Shown here: positions 48,260 through 58,953 of the stretch, piece by piece
How the letters are laid out: every line of letters starts with the position of its first letter
Position numbering within the stretch: the first letter of the stretch is position 1
NCBI RefSeq assembly: GCF_004664715.2
Contig: NC_051068.1
Span: forward strand, 48,604,953 to 48,668,952
DNA length: 64,000 nucleotides
Direction: 5' to 3'
From: Peromyscus leucopus
Lineage: Eukaryota > Chordata > Mammalia > Rodentia > Cricetidae
Made by a program: the position numbers and the translations under genes
The notes under the pieces: model-generated
The model's database searches: none
Told to the model about the DNA's origin: nothing
Seen by the model: the letters and a program-made list of their open reading frames with translations, nothing else

Positions 48260-49130
48260 ATCATCAGAAAAGACCCTGTCATCTGTAGTTAGGACAACAC
48301 CCATATCCTCCAAAATATCTCTGCCCCACAGGTTCCTAGGTACAGTGGAAATGATAGGATGAATTGATCCCTGATTGACATCAAAGTCCTTCTATGATTG
48401 ATATATGGTGCACCTCAATAAACTTATCTGGGGGTCAGACAACAGAACAGCTACTTTATTAAACATAGAGGTTAGGCAGTGGTATCACACACCTTTAATC
48501 CTAGCATTCTGGAGGCAGAGATTCATCTGGATTTCTGTGAGTTCAAGGTCACACTGTAAATAGCTAGGCATGGTGACACACTCCTTTAATCCCAGCACTT
48601 GAGATCTCATGCCTTGCTTGCAAAAGACACATGCCTTTAATCCCAGGAAGTGATGGCAGGAAGCAGAAAGTTTTATAAGGCATGAGGACCAGAAACTAGA
48701 GGCTTTTTAAGCTTTTAAACTTTGAGGATTTTAGCAGCAGTTCAGCTGAGATCAACTCAGATGAGGACTCAGAGGCTTCCAGTTTGAGGAAACAGCATCG
48801 GCTGAGAAGTTGGTGAGGTTAGCTGTGGCTTGTTCTGCTTCTCTGACTTTTCAGAATTCACCACAATACCTGGCTCCCCTTAGGTTTTATTTAAAAAGAT
48901 GATTTAAGATTTGTGTTACATCCTTCCAATGGACTCAAAGGGTGGTCATCTTAGAATCTTGAAGGCATCCTACAACACTGATGGGGGGGAGTCAGGTTTA
49001 CACTTCCAATGAGAAAAGCAAAGCACCTCAGTCTTGGTTAAAATGGTTAGCCTCCATGTCCATGTCAACCAAGTCTTTGACAACTTGCCCATCAAGATAG
49101 ATGGTCAGCATTGGGAAGTGTGGGAAAATG
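48260..49130 (-). pseudogene. Retroviral protease remnant, interrupted by a solo LTR
   Basis: The C-terminal hallmark W-G-R-D-I-L is read at about 48311-48340 on the minus strand. The active-site region lies at about 49045-49076, where the expected D-T-G triad reads D-M-D, so the enzyme would be dead even without the frame breaks. Between the two halves sits the solo LTR at 48393-48920 with its 6-bp duplication. Confidence 0.7.
48393..48920 (+). mobile_element. Solo LTR (B1-containing family), copy 5
   Basis: 528 bp in promoter-sense orientation, from TATGATTGATATATGG (degraded terminus) to TTTGTGTTACA, with exact duplication tccttc at 48387-48392 and 48921-48926. It contains the B1-derived block, repeated 'cctttaatcccag' units and 'ttttataagg' in place of the TATA box. 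It interrupts the protease remnant. Confidence 0.88.
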
Positions 49131-49219
49131 GGCATTGTCTAATAAATTTTTGGATTACCTGGCAGGGCTGAGGAGCACCCCACATGGAGTTTAAAGGGGT
49201 TGGTGTTTCAGCAGGCTTT

Positions 49220-49335
49220 GACCTGCAATCCTTGGCTCAATGAAATCCTTTATTGCATCTGGGGCATTGGGTCATAAGTTTTGTCAGGGGGCAGTCATGC
49301 CACAAATGGCCTGGTTTGCCACATCCCCACAAGTT
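49220..49335 (-). pseudogene. gag nucleocapsid remnant with two zinc knuckles
   Basis: On the minus strand two CCHC-type arrays follow each other. The first keeps C-G-K-P-G-H-L-W-H-D-C. The second keeps C-P-R-C-N-K-G-F-H and its last cysteine, but has a TGA stop immediately after the histidine. Spacing fits C-X2-C-X4-H-X4-C. This identifies the element as retroviral and gives the orientation. Confidence 0.8.
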
Positions 49336-49536
49336 CTAGCTACCTGGGGACCTTTTGGGGGTGTCATTAGCATGTTGCCTATTAGCAAAGAGAGGATCCA
49401 CGGAGGGGGTAAGAGCAGCAAAGGGACTAGTGATGGGGTCAAGAGCCATGGTGACCTGCAACCATTATGTAAGTCCTCACTTCACACGGCTGCAACCACA
49501 TCATGGATTTGGGCATTGAGCCCCTCCCAAGTCAGC

Positions 49537-50015
49537 TGTTTAACCCTAAAAGGTCTTATTAATAAAAACAAAACCGGTGCCAGTTATTGGGGTGAATACT
49601 GGAAGATCACAGAAGCAGAACAGGCCACAGCCACCTCACCTCACCAATTCCTCAGCTGATCTTGTTTCCTCAGACTGGAAGCCTCTGAGACCTCATCCAG
49701 AATGAGTCTCAGCTGAATTGCTGTTTAAAAGCCTAAAAGCTTAACCAGGCTCTAGTGCCTGGTCCTCACACCGTATATTCCTTTCTGCTTCCTGCTATCA
49801 CTTCCTGGGATTAAAGGAGTGTGTCACCATGCCTGGTTGTTTCCAGTGTGGCTTTGAACTCAGAGATTCGAATGGATCTCTGCCTCCAGAATGCTAGTAT
49901 TAAAGGTGTGTGTGCCACCTTTCTCTGGCCTCTATATCTCATGGCTGTTCTGTTCTCTGACCCCAGATAATTTTATTAGGGTACACAATATATTGGGGAA
50001 CACAATATCACCACA
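49537..50015 (-). mobile_element. Solo LTR (B1-containing family), copy 6
   Basis: 479 bp, TGTTTAACCC...ATCACCACA, same order of blocks as copies 1 and 2. Unlike the other five copies, the flanks (gtcagc and tgccct) do not match. The TATA region is degraded (aatatacgg on the minus strand). It sits in the gag remnant; roughly the distal capsid region is missing around it. Confidence 0.82.
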
Positions 50016-50130
50016 TGCCCTTGGCTGTTGGATAAGATTTAGAAAGTAAGCTGAGGGGTCCCAGGGAATACAGACTCTGAGGGCCTTGAGGGCCATGTCC
50101 GAGACCTGTTGAAAATAGGCATTCAAGCCT
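50016..50130 (-). pseudogene. gag capsid remnant
   Basis: On the minus strand an open stretch includes 'QQVSDMALKALR', like the helix near the end of the capsid N-terminal domain of betaretroviral Gag, then 'FLNLIQQP', where the solo LTR cuts in. Upstream gag (matrix) is absent. The assignment rests on weak similarity plus position upstream of the zinc knuckles. Confidence 0.45.
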
Positions 50131-50191
50131 GTCCTACTACAGTATGGGGTCTTTCTCAAAAAACAAATCAATATAGAGTAATAAAGAAAAT

Positions 50192-50340
50192 ATTCTGGGC
50201 AGTGGTAGCACCTGCCTTTAATCCCAGCACTTGTTAGGCAGAAGCAGGTGGATTGCTCTGAGTTCAAGGCTAGCCTGTTCTACAGAGTGAGTTACAGGTC
50301 AGCCAAGGCTACAAAGAGAAAGCCTATCTCAGAAGGTGGG
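50192..50340 (+). mobile_element. B1 SINE, older type
   Basis: 'gggcagtggtagcacctgcctttaatcccagcac', 'gagttcaaggctagcctgttc' and 'caaggctacaaagagaaagcc', ending G-rich instead of A-rich. It is more diverged than the other B1 copies and lacks the diagnostic cricetid-like body. Confidence 0.85.
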
Positions 50341-50519
50341 GGGAATGACACCTTATTTCACTCTCCTTGGCAAACATCCTTTTCCAGTCTTCTGTTGGGG
50401 TGAAGGATCACCATGCAGTGATGCAGAGTTTCTTTACTAATGGTGTATTCATGGCAAATCAGAAGAAGAGACAGAGAATATGTGGTTGCAGCTGAAGGGT
50501 GCTCTGGATGGAATGTGGT

Positions 50520-50670
50520 GCTCCATTACTCTTTCACATGCTGAGATCCTCACACACTGGAGATAGGTGTTGTTAGGAAATAGATCCTTTATGGGTAATT
50601 GTCTCATGAGAGTGGGGCCCTCATGAGGGTGTTATTTGGAGGAGATCTAAGAGAAATGATCTCTTACCAT
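50520..50670. repeat. Possible ancient LTR or DNA repeat fragment
   Basis: 'acactggagataggtgttgttaggaaatag' with 'tcatgagagtggggccctcatgagggtgttat' resembles an old mammalian repeat. Family not identified. Confidence 0.3.
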
Positions 50671-52123
50671 AATGTGAGTATTCAAGAGAAGATGCCCACA
50701 TTAAATCTCCAGCAGGATAGTAACCAAAAATTCATTCATGCATCTATGAATCTTGGATTTGTGGCCTCAGAGCCTATTAGAAATGTTTGTGGTAAAGCAC
50801 TCAGTCTTTGGCATTTATTATTAAGCAGCCCTGGTATACTGTTATTTAAAACAAATACTTCTTATTCTTTTACATTTATATCTTAAGGTGTCCTTAAGGA
50901 CATTAACTCACACTGGTAAGCTATGAATATAGCATCCCAAACTATCCCAAATATCCAATAAAATACAAATTGCTGTGGAAAACAGAACCTGCTTTATTTT
51001 TCCCACAGTGCACTCATACTAACAGATCTTTATTAAATATGAATGAACAAGGAGATATATGACCAGAGCGAGAAAGGAGTAAACTTGTTAGTGGTATTCT
51101 GGGAGACTAAAGGCACGGATCAATTCTCTACTGCAAGTGATTAGAATCTTGGATGATTGAGGATTTTCATTTCGGAACTCTAAGCAGGTATACTCCAAAG
51201 GTGGTTGGCACAATTGAAAGTATGACTGAAAAATGACCTTAATCAATTCCAGTTTTGCTGAGGAGAACTGTGAGATGTCATGTGACATGGGACCTGAGAA
51301 TAAGCACATCCAGGAGAAGAAAGTTTCTAGGATATTCTCTCCCTACACCACAAGTTTTTGGAAGCCTATGCCAACAGTTATTCAGATGAAGGGTGAGAAG
51401 TACACTCTCTGTACCCACACCAGTGAACTTTGAGAACTCTAACCCTGACAGTAACTAGCAGAGTAGCAACAACTTCAGCAAAGTCTGTACCCAAAACTGG
51501 AAATTATGGATGATTCCACATTTTTGAGCTTAGAGCTTGAGACGTGGTTGGTTCCCAAACTCAGAAACTTAAAATTAAATTCAGAACTGGCAGGTCATTC
51601 TGACTTCTTCAATTCATTCCTCTGCACATAGGTCTTTTTGGACTCTATCACTTGAACATGCTTGGAGCATCGCTTTCTATAACAGATCATAAGTGCTATT
51701 TTCAGGTAAGTAGATTGCAATCTTAAACCAATGAGGAAACTAGCTTCAAAGGGTATTCTAGCAATTTCTTATTAAATAACTAGACAAACAAAAGCATATA
51801 TAAAATAATTAGTAGTGTTGTAGGCAAAATAAATCTTGAATTTACTACTGGCAGGAAACATTTAATGAATTTAGCACAGAAGCAGTAATAGAAAGCATTA
51901 CAAATTTGTAGGAATAGAAAATCGAAGAAACTTAGGTATTTTTGGATGGTCAGACACTTGTGCGTCAATACATGTGAAAAATTATAATAGAATGTTGTAT
52001 CTGTACACTAAAAATGAAAATATAAAAACACTACAGATTAATTAAAACATATTTTAAACAGCTTAATTCAATGTTAACTTTAATAATAATATATTTTTCA
52101 AGTTTTATCAGAGTATAACTTGA
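50671..52123. other. Unique sequence, no recognised feature
   Basis: Nothing recognisable was found in this stretch. Confidence 0.4.
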
Positions 52124-52127
52124 CATA

Positions 52128-52164
<37 letters not shown>
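52124..52164. repeat. (TA)n microsatellite
   Basis: About 20 TA repeats with one TG interruption, followed by GATAT units. Confidence 0.95.
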
Positions 52165-52167
<3 letters not shown>

Positions 52168-53101
52168 ATGATATGTAGTATGAAGCTTTGGCATGCATAT
52201 TTATAAATGATAAATGCAATTAGCCTAATTATTATTCTTCATCACAACCTGCACCACAGTGCCTACCACTTATAACTCAAGACCAGTCTGGTAAGACAGA
52301 ACAAGCTGTACAATCAAGAGGAGAAACTTTATTACTCACGAATAGGCAACATCAATCAACAGAGGCCTAGGCTCCATGGAGCTCCAGCTCAGAAAAACAG
52401 AGGGAAGCTGTTCAGGGCAGATGGAGTCTCATCTTTGCACACTGCACTTGACTCCACAGCTGAAAGCACTCTACTCTGGGTTTGGGGCATCAGGATGTTG
52501 GATCACTGAGCCAAGGTTATAGGATGTCCTGCTATAGGAACAGGCAGACAGACACCATGCTCTTCCCATGTCTCCTTATATCAGGTTAGTAGTTATCCTG
52601 AAAATTTCCAATGTGTATGTGGGGGGGGGCATGTGTTGTCCAAGCCCATCCAAGGATGAGTCCTTTTGAAGATGTCCTATTCACAAAGTTTATCTATTTC
52701 CTACTCAAGAGTCTTCCAGATCTGTATTCAGAGGCATATTTCCTCACATTGATGGAACACTGCAACTGATTTAATGAGTATAGAACTATAGTAAAAAAAA
52801 AAAATGCTAGTTTGAGAAAGACCATTAACCAATGGAACAAGACAAAGCCTTGTTTGAGTTCCAGTGGCAAGAGTCCAGTTCAGTTTTAGGGAATCTATAT
52901 ATACCGCATAAGAGATGGAAGAATGGTTCTTCAAATAGCTCCATTTTTGTCTACCAGTGTTCTGCTTCTGGGTCTCTTCTCCTGGAGTCTTTACAGTACT
53001 AATTATTCCAGGCACAGCAGGATATAATAGAAACATTACTCTGTCTACCAATTTGAACAAAAACAAGAACCTAGAGCATTTCTGTTGTTTAGAATAATAG
53101 T
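52165..53101. other. Unique sequence, possible degraded LTR at 52.26-52.56 kb
   Basis: 'gagaaactttattactcacg' could be a reversed polyadenylation signal of an old LTR, but no ends are visible. A 10-G run occurs at 52620-52629. Confidence 0.3.
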
Positions 53102-53363
53102 CCTGGGATGGGGTAGATGGTGCAGCAGGTTAAGGGCCTTCCATTAAAGCATGAGAACCTCAGTTCAGATTCCAAGTACCTACGTAAATCCAGATGTGGT
53201 CCAGTAAGTCTTTAAGCCTAGTACTGGAAAGGTAGACTCCTGGCACTTTCTAGCCAATTTAGTCTAACTAATAAATAAGCCTTGTGTTCAATAAAAGAGG
53301 CTGTCTCAAAAGGGAATGTGGGAAGCTACTGAGCAAGATGCAGGATAACAACTTTTGACTACC
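53102..53363 (+). mobile_element. B4 SINE, diverged
   Basis: 'ggggtagatggtgcagcaggttaag', 'catgagaacctcagttcagattcc', a B1-like middle ('ctttaagcctagtactgg') and 'gaggctgtctcaaaa' appear in B4 order, ending in a CA tract. Confidence 0.75.
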
Positions 53364-53365
53364 AT

Positions 53366-53409
<44 letters not shown>
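53366..53409. repeat. (CA)n microsatellite at the B4 tail
   Basis: About 22 CA repeats directly following the B4 3' end, which commonly ends CA-rich and can seed such tracts. Confidence 0.96.
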
Positions 53410-53411
<2 letters not shown>

Positions 53412-54289
53412 CAGTAATTTTCCCCAAGGAGTTGAAGAATGTCCGCTGAGTTGCCAAGAACAATGAGAATACAAAAGGTAATATCTGATGATCTGATATC
53501 ATGGTACAGTGTATCACTTTTTTGGCATAAGTATTGTCTTTTACATATAGTTCCAAAGTGCTTGTAAAACACTTACATCTAGTTATCCCACACTGGGGGG
53601 AAGAAGGTTTAGAATATTCATTCTACATAAATAAGTAAATAAACAAACCATTTATATTCTAAATATAAAATGGTTTATTTCTTTCCCGGAGGTGATATTC
53701 AGTGGTATCCTAAACATATTTGACTTGCAGGCCTCCAGCATCTCTTGGCTTCTTAAGAATTAAATTTTCCATCATTGAGATGCAGCTGTCAGATGTGCAA
53801 AGCACCTCCACCCCCATTTTATTATTTGGTGAAGTATTCCTGGGTGTGAAGCATTGATGCTCATTAGCTTTAGCTTCATAGATGACATGAGTTCAGTTTG
53901 CTGCATGCAGTGTTGTTCGTAAAGGGGCTGGCAAAATCTAGCCCCCAATTTTTCTGTAGCCCTATAAACTTCTTGCTAAATTGTAACTTTAGCATTTTTT
54001 CCAGCCACATTAGTCAGTTGTTAATTCAAACAGGGCTCCTTCATTTGTTCATGTAGAATAGGTACAAATCCAGCCCTGGGTTGTGGTGTTGTTCACTATA
54101 CATTAGGGACACTGATGTAGTCTCTCACTGGGAGAGTAAGAAGGTCAATACAGTCCCATATGATGAGGCAGCTAGATAGTATGCATAATATTGGAGAGGC
54201 TAACAAAGGCATTATGCTCTCTCAAGACTCTGCTAAAATTGGAGAGAGTGAACTGACAAGTTACCTGTGGAGTGGAGAAAGCCCCGAGT
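53410..54289. other. Unique sequence with an AT hairpin
   Basis: It contains the inverted repeat at 53645-53680 and nothing else firmly recognised. Confidence 0.4.
53645..53680. repeat. AT-rich inverted repeat, about 14-bp arms
   Basis: AAACCATTTATATT and its near-complement AATATAAAATGGTTT (one extra base) are separated by about 5 nt. Confidence 0.6.
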
Positions 54290-54805
54290 CAGTGAAGTTC
54301 TGAAAGAATGTGTATTGTTTTACTTGGCCATGGCTTTGTTAAGGACCCTTGCCTTAGAATGGCAAGGTCTTCCCTAGGTTGGACTCAAGGAAATGGCAAA
54401 GTCTTCTCTCCTGATTTGAGTGTGAATATTAATAGTATGTGATTAAGTGTCCATGTAGCTTTTTTTCCCCAGATATTTTTGGCCTGAAAACTGTTTTCCT
54501 ACAGAGAATGCTCCTATTGAGCTTAGCTAGCCCTCTCTCTTTGATTCAGCTGTATACCACACACCCAGCCTCCTTTAGCTATAGGTAATAATAGCATTTC
54601 CTTGTTAAATTGTATGGTAAAAAAAAACCCTGACCCTTGGTTCAACTGTATATAATGTACACCTGAACCTCCTGGGTTCGCAGTTTCCTCATCAGAGAAG
54701 CCAGAGCACCTTAGCCCAGCTTTTTTGTGTTTCTGTGTGTCTGCTATTTGTATTTTCCTCATTCTCTACTGTCCCAGTCAGGTCTGTCCCTAGAGCCATG
54801 CCAAG
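54290..54805 (+). mobile_element. Possible solo LTR of rodent ERV
   Basis: Two related blocks ('cagctgtataccacacacccagcctcc' and 'caactgtatataatgtacacctgaacctcc') and the end 'tgtgtctgctatttgtattttcctcattctc...ccaagaacccag' resemble the R-U5 end of a rodent ERV LTR. Boundaries and target duplication were not found. Confidence 0.4.
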
Positions 54806-55837
54806 AACCCAGAATTACCCATTTCTAGAGCCTTTTATAGTCGTAGATATTCCCTACATCTGCATAGGAATCAGACTAAATTGACACAGCACACTTGTGT
54901 GTCTACCCTACTCTTGGCATTACAATCTTTGAGGACATTTGCTTTTCTTTTTGCTGGACACAAAAGTCTTTGTAGTAGAGTCCAGGAAAAAAGATAATGC
55001 TCTATATTATCTTGATCCATTTAGTAGTACTGTGCATCCTATGGGGTGGATCAGAGAGACTTTAGTGTCCTGGTATTCCTTCATCCTACTTCTCATCTAT
55101 GCAAGATCCAAAAGGAGAGAGGCATGAGGGATGCTCCCCCTTCAGATTAGAGTCAGATGATGATGTTTGGAATGCCAGAGCATACAACAGTACACATTAA
55201 CACTAAGACAGGTATGCTAAATTGAATAAACTATCATGGCAAAGAACACTAAATACAATATTTTGTAATGTCTGTGAACTCAGATTAAGATTTCTCCAAA
55301 GAAATTTATCGACTAATTTGTCTGTGTTTCAATGTGCACCAGCTTCCTTTACGTCACAGTGTAACATTTAGTGTCTTCACTGTACTAGTCAGGACTTAAT
55401 ACTGGAACAGCAAGGCTTTCTTTATGTCTTTTCTCAATAGTTTACTCAATAGTTTACAAGTTCTCAGTTCTTCTAGTATATTATCTCTTCTTCTATGGAT
55501 GTCGAGGCATGGAAAGACCATTATACTACAGGATATGTTCTTATATTGTATTTTAAATTATGACATAAGTGTATCACAAGGGAGGCCATGATTATTCTGA
55601 TAACCACAGCATTCATATCATGAGTCAGCATGGTGAAAAAATACCCACAGTAGGCGTGAAGAGTAGTAACATTTTGACGTCTTTCACATACAAATTCAAC
55701 TTTGGCCTAGTTTTACATTTAGATGGATTTGCATCCAATTTGCTGTTGTGTCTGGCTATTAGCTGCTGCAATATACTAGGAATGTGCTGAATCAGCAAGT
55801 TGCTTCCCTGTTACTTGCCCTCACAAGAAGGCTACTT
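54806..55837. other. Unique sequence, no recognised feature
   Basis: It contains a small 'ctcaatagttta' direct duplication at about 55434-55458. Confidence 0.4.
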
Positions 55838-56429
55838 CCGGGGTCTCACTAAAGGGCAGGCCCTCAGCCCACCAGTAGACCGCCAATACAAAACTAACTC
55901 AGTGGGATTTTTGGAGGGTTTTTTTTTTCTTTTTTAATCTCATAATGCTTTGTCTGGGCATTTTATTCTTTTTAACTTACAGATCTTTTGCTTATATATT
56001 ATGGCTTCCAATTTTTGTTTTTGTGGGTTGTTGGAATTTGTGAACGTGTGTGTCTCAGAGTTTGTCTGTGTTGCCTCTGATTTTGTTTAGCTCTTTTTGT
56101 TCTGTCTATTTTGTCCTATTCTGGTTTGTTTGGTTTTATTGTATGATATCATGATCACTATTTTAAATGTCTGTGTACTAATGAGATAGAAAGAAAGGGT
56201 TTGGATTTGAGTGCATGGGGAAGTGAGGAGGATCTCAGAGAGTAAAAACCATAATCAGAATGTCTTGTATGAAAAAAAAATCTGCCGAGCAGTGGTGGCG
56301 AAAACATTTAATCCCAGCACTCGGGAGGTAGAGGCAGGCAGATCTCTGTGATTGTGAGGCCAGCCTCGTCTACAAAGTGAGTTCCAGGAAAGGCGCAAAG
56401 CTACACAGAGAAACCCCATCTCAAAAAAC

Positions 56430-56468
<39 letters not shown>

Positions 56469-56510
56469 GAAAAGAAAATCTATTTTCAATAAAATAATTA
56501 ATCCAGTCAT
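55838..56510 (+). mobile_element. L1 3' UTR terminus split by a B1
   Basis: 'gggcaggccctcagcccaccagtag', 'caaaactaactcagtgggattttt', 'ttttgcttatatattatggc', 'gggaagtgaggaggatctcag' and 'aatgtcttgtatgaaaa' are the last 440 bp of a rodent L1. After the B1 it finishes with 'attttcaataaaataatt'. Confidence 0.8.
56284..56474 (+). mobile_element. B1 SINE inside the L1 3' end
   Basis: Complete B1 from gccgagcagtgg to 'gaaaccccatctcaaaaaacc' and a long A/GAAA tail, with the 'aggaaaggcgcaaagctac' body. The short A-rich duplication aaaatct brackets it (left copy ending at 56283, right copy 56475-56481). It sits just upstream of the L1 AATAAA. Confidence 0.92.
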
Positions 56511-57041
56511 TCAATTGTCATTTTCTTGAAAGATGTCATTTCTACTTACAATAGTGCATGAACATGTGGTCTAGTCATTACAAATATCCATGGGTATTAT
56601 TCCTTTATATATACACATAGTATACCTTATATAGACTCTGTTTACAGTTTGAAAGAATGTCCCACCACATATACTTTGTTATTGACAGAGACTTTAATTT
56701 GTATGCCTAGAGGTTAGAGACCTCTGTGATTCTCTTGGACTAGCAAATTCTCAAGGTTTTACAAACAATATCCAAGGTATGGCTTCTTGAATAGCTTGGG
56801 GAATATTTTGTGTTGCTGACTCCTTATGTTCGTTTGGTTAAAGAGTTCAAAAGAGCACTTGGGTGGGGTACATACTGTTTGCTGTAGGTTTGCTCTGATT
56901 TCTTTTTTGATATATTAATGTTTACTTTCTTCTCAATATTTATTTTGATACATATTCTTCATTTTAGATCATTGTATTCAGAAAATAGACTTTATATTTT
57001 ATATTATTTAAATATGCTTATCATATATATGTATGTACATA

Positions 57042-57044
<3 letters not shown>
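56511..57044. other. AT-rich unique sequence
   Basis: No recognised feature. Confidence 0.4.

Positions 57045-57096
<52 letters not shown>
57045..57096. repeat. (TA)n microsatellite
   Basis: About 25 TA repeats, preceded by irregular TATG/CATA units from 57021. Confidence 0.96.
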
Positions 57097-57097
<1 letters not shown>

Positions 57098-57971
57098 CTT
57101 CTTTGTGACCAAATAGCTATTCTGAAGAGTACTATAAGGGTTTATAGATATTATGTATTCTGTTGTTTTTGTATGAAATGTTCTGTACTCTTCTATTTCA
57201 GTATGCTATTCTCTTATTGATTTTTATTTGGTTATCTTATCTACTGCTCAAATGAAGATATTAAAGTTCCCTATGACTATTGTATTTTCTTCTATTTCTT
57301 GTTTTAATTCAATTGTTAAGTATTTCATAGTAATTTGTAGTAATTATCTCAATGTCAATATATGTATATTCATACAATATTCACATATTACAATTATTGT
57401 ATTTATTTAGATTAATTTTTAGAGTACAAATATTGGATTTCATCATTACATATCATGATTGTGTGCATATCATTGTGTTTTATCAACAGTCACCACTATT
57501 ACCCTCTCTTTTGAAACATTAACCACTTAATCATTATGAAATGAATGTATTTCTTTTATGTGACTTTTAAAAATAAAAACCTATTTTTTCCTACTAAATA
57601 TTATACCTGTGTTCTTTTGTCTACCACACACATGAGCTGTCTTCCTCTAGATCTTACTCTCCATATATGCATTCTGTAATGATAAAGAGATGCTAGCAGG
57701 AAACACACACAAACCAAAAGTGTTGTTTTTTGACTGGAGCATTTCTTTTCATCAATTTGCATATAATGTAGTCATCTGCTATTGGGAACTTACGACAGGC
57801 ATTTTGTTAATTGTTTCACAATGCTTTGGAATTTCCACAATACTTTCTTATCATTGTTTTGTGATTTGATAAAACTTTTTCCATTCTCATAGTCTTCCTT
57901 TTATCTTTTGTGTCTTCTTTTCTGTAAAGGCACTATAGGGAGTAAGATGAAATATTTTACTGTGTTTGTAA
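57097..57971. other. AT-rich unique sequence
   Basis: No recognised feature. Confidence 0.4.
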
Positions 57972-58277
57972 TTTTTCTTATCAAAGTGACAAACACCTGA
58001 CCAGAAGCAACATCAGGAATAAAAGGTTTATTTGAGCTCATCACTCAGAAGGTACAGTCCAGTACTTGGCTGTACACAGCTCAGAGAATGTAGTCAGTCA
58101 TGGTGGGAAGGCATGTGCTTACTCACATCTTGGCATATTATGAACAGAGGAATGCTGGTGTTCTCCTGGCTTCTTCAGTGTCCCCATTTTTATTATGTTT
58201 GTTACCCTAGACAGGAAATGGTGCTGCCCACAGTCAGAGAAGGTCTTATACTCACAATTAGCCTACTCTGGAAATTC

Positions 58278-58280
<3 letters not shown>
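57972..58280 (-). mobile_element. MaLR-type LTR, antisense, truncated
   Basis: 'cttatcaaagtgacaaacacctgaccagaagcaac', 'aaaggtttatttgagctcatc' and 'ctgcccacagtcagagaaggtc' match the antisense MaLR layout seen at 29988 and 43612. The right end passes into a CA tract. Confidence 0.65.
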
Positions 58281-58330
<50 letters not shown>

Positions 58331-58331
58331 G

Positions 58332-58362
<31 letters not shown>

Positions 58363-58377
58363 CGCGCGCGCATGTGC
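58281..58377. repeat. (CA)n plus CG palindrome, alternating Pu/Py tract
   Basis: (CA)n with an 'acatacagacac' interruption, ending in the palindrome CATGCGCGCGCGCATG and GTG. Nearly the whole of it alternates pyrimidine and purine. Confidence 0.96.
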
Positions 58378-58408
58378 CACTAATTTTGTAGACATTTATG
58401 AACACTAC

Positions 58409-58778
58409 TGTGGTAGTTTGAATAAGAATGGCCCCCATTGGCTCATATATTTGATTGCTTGGTAACCAGGGAGCAGCACTATTTGAAAGTATTAGGAGGT
58501 ATGGCCTTGGAGGAAATGTGCTACTGGGGGTGGATTTTGAGGTTTCAAAAAGCCCATTCCAAGCCCACAGTCTATCTCTTCCTGCTGCCTGTGGATCAGG
58601 ATGTAGAACTCTCAGCTACTTCTCCAATACCCTATCTGGCTGCATGCAGCCATGCTCCCTGTCATAATAATAATGGACTAAACCCATGAAACTCCAAGCA
58701 AACCTCAATTAAATGCTTTTCTTTATAAAAGTTGCCATGGCCATGGTGTCTCTTTGCCATGAAGACTGACTAAAAGAA
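58409..58778 (+). mobile_element. MaLR-type LTR (MT/ORR1 group), sense
   Basis: 'tgtggtagtttgaataagaatggcccccat', 'ctcagctacttctccaatacc', 'aataatggactaaacccatgaaactc', 'caattaaatgcttttctttataaaagttgcc' and 'catggtgtctctttgccatgaag' follow the canonical MaLR LTR order. Nearly full length. Confidence 0.85.
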
Positions 58779-58953
58779 GCAAACCAATAATCAAAATTAA
58801 TCTTGACAAATATTCTTCTTTTGAACTTGCCATTAAATATATCACTTTATATAATAATGATGTTCTATGTCTAACCTCTAAAGTCTTATGTTCTTCATTG
58901 TACAAAGTTTAGTTTGTTTTCTCTCCAAAAGTCCACAATAATTCTAACAATAT
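58779..58953. other. Short unique spacer
   Basis: Nothing recognisable was found in this stretch. Confidence 0.3.

Larger units (their letters stand above)
47360..50141 (-). mobile_element. Deleted betaretrovirus-like (ERVK) provirus
   Basis: On the minus strand the order is gag capsid remnant, gag nucleocapsid, protease, start of reverse transcriptase, then a jump to the end of env and a 3' LTR. Most of pol and env are deleted. All frames have stops or frameshifts, so it is non-functional. Two solo LTRs of another family are inserted in gag and protease. At the upstream end only the first bases of an LTR-like sequence remain (tgtagtaggacaggc on the minus strand, the same start as the 3' LTR), directly joined to gag. 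Outer flanks gtagga and gtatgg agree at 4 of 6 bases, a weak target-duplication candidate. Confidence 0.8.

Noticed and set aside
53920..53990. Possible ancient DNA-transposon end ('ggggctggcaaaatctagcccc')
   Set aside because: Only a short match to a remembered mammalian repeat; no second end found.
58032..58391. 119-codon frame with Thr-His repeats
   Set aside because: It is translation of MaLR LTR and (CA)n, as are the other Thr-His and Cys-Val repeat frames over CA/GT tracts.
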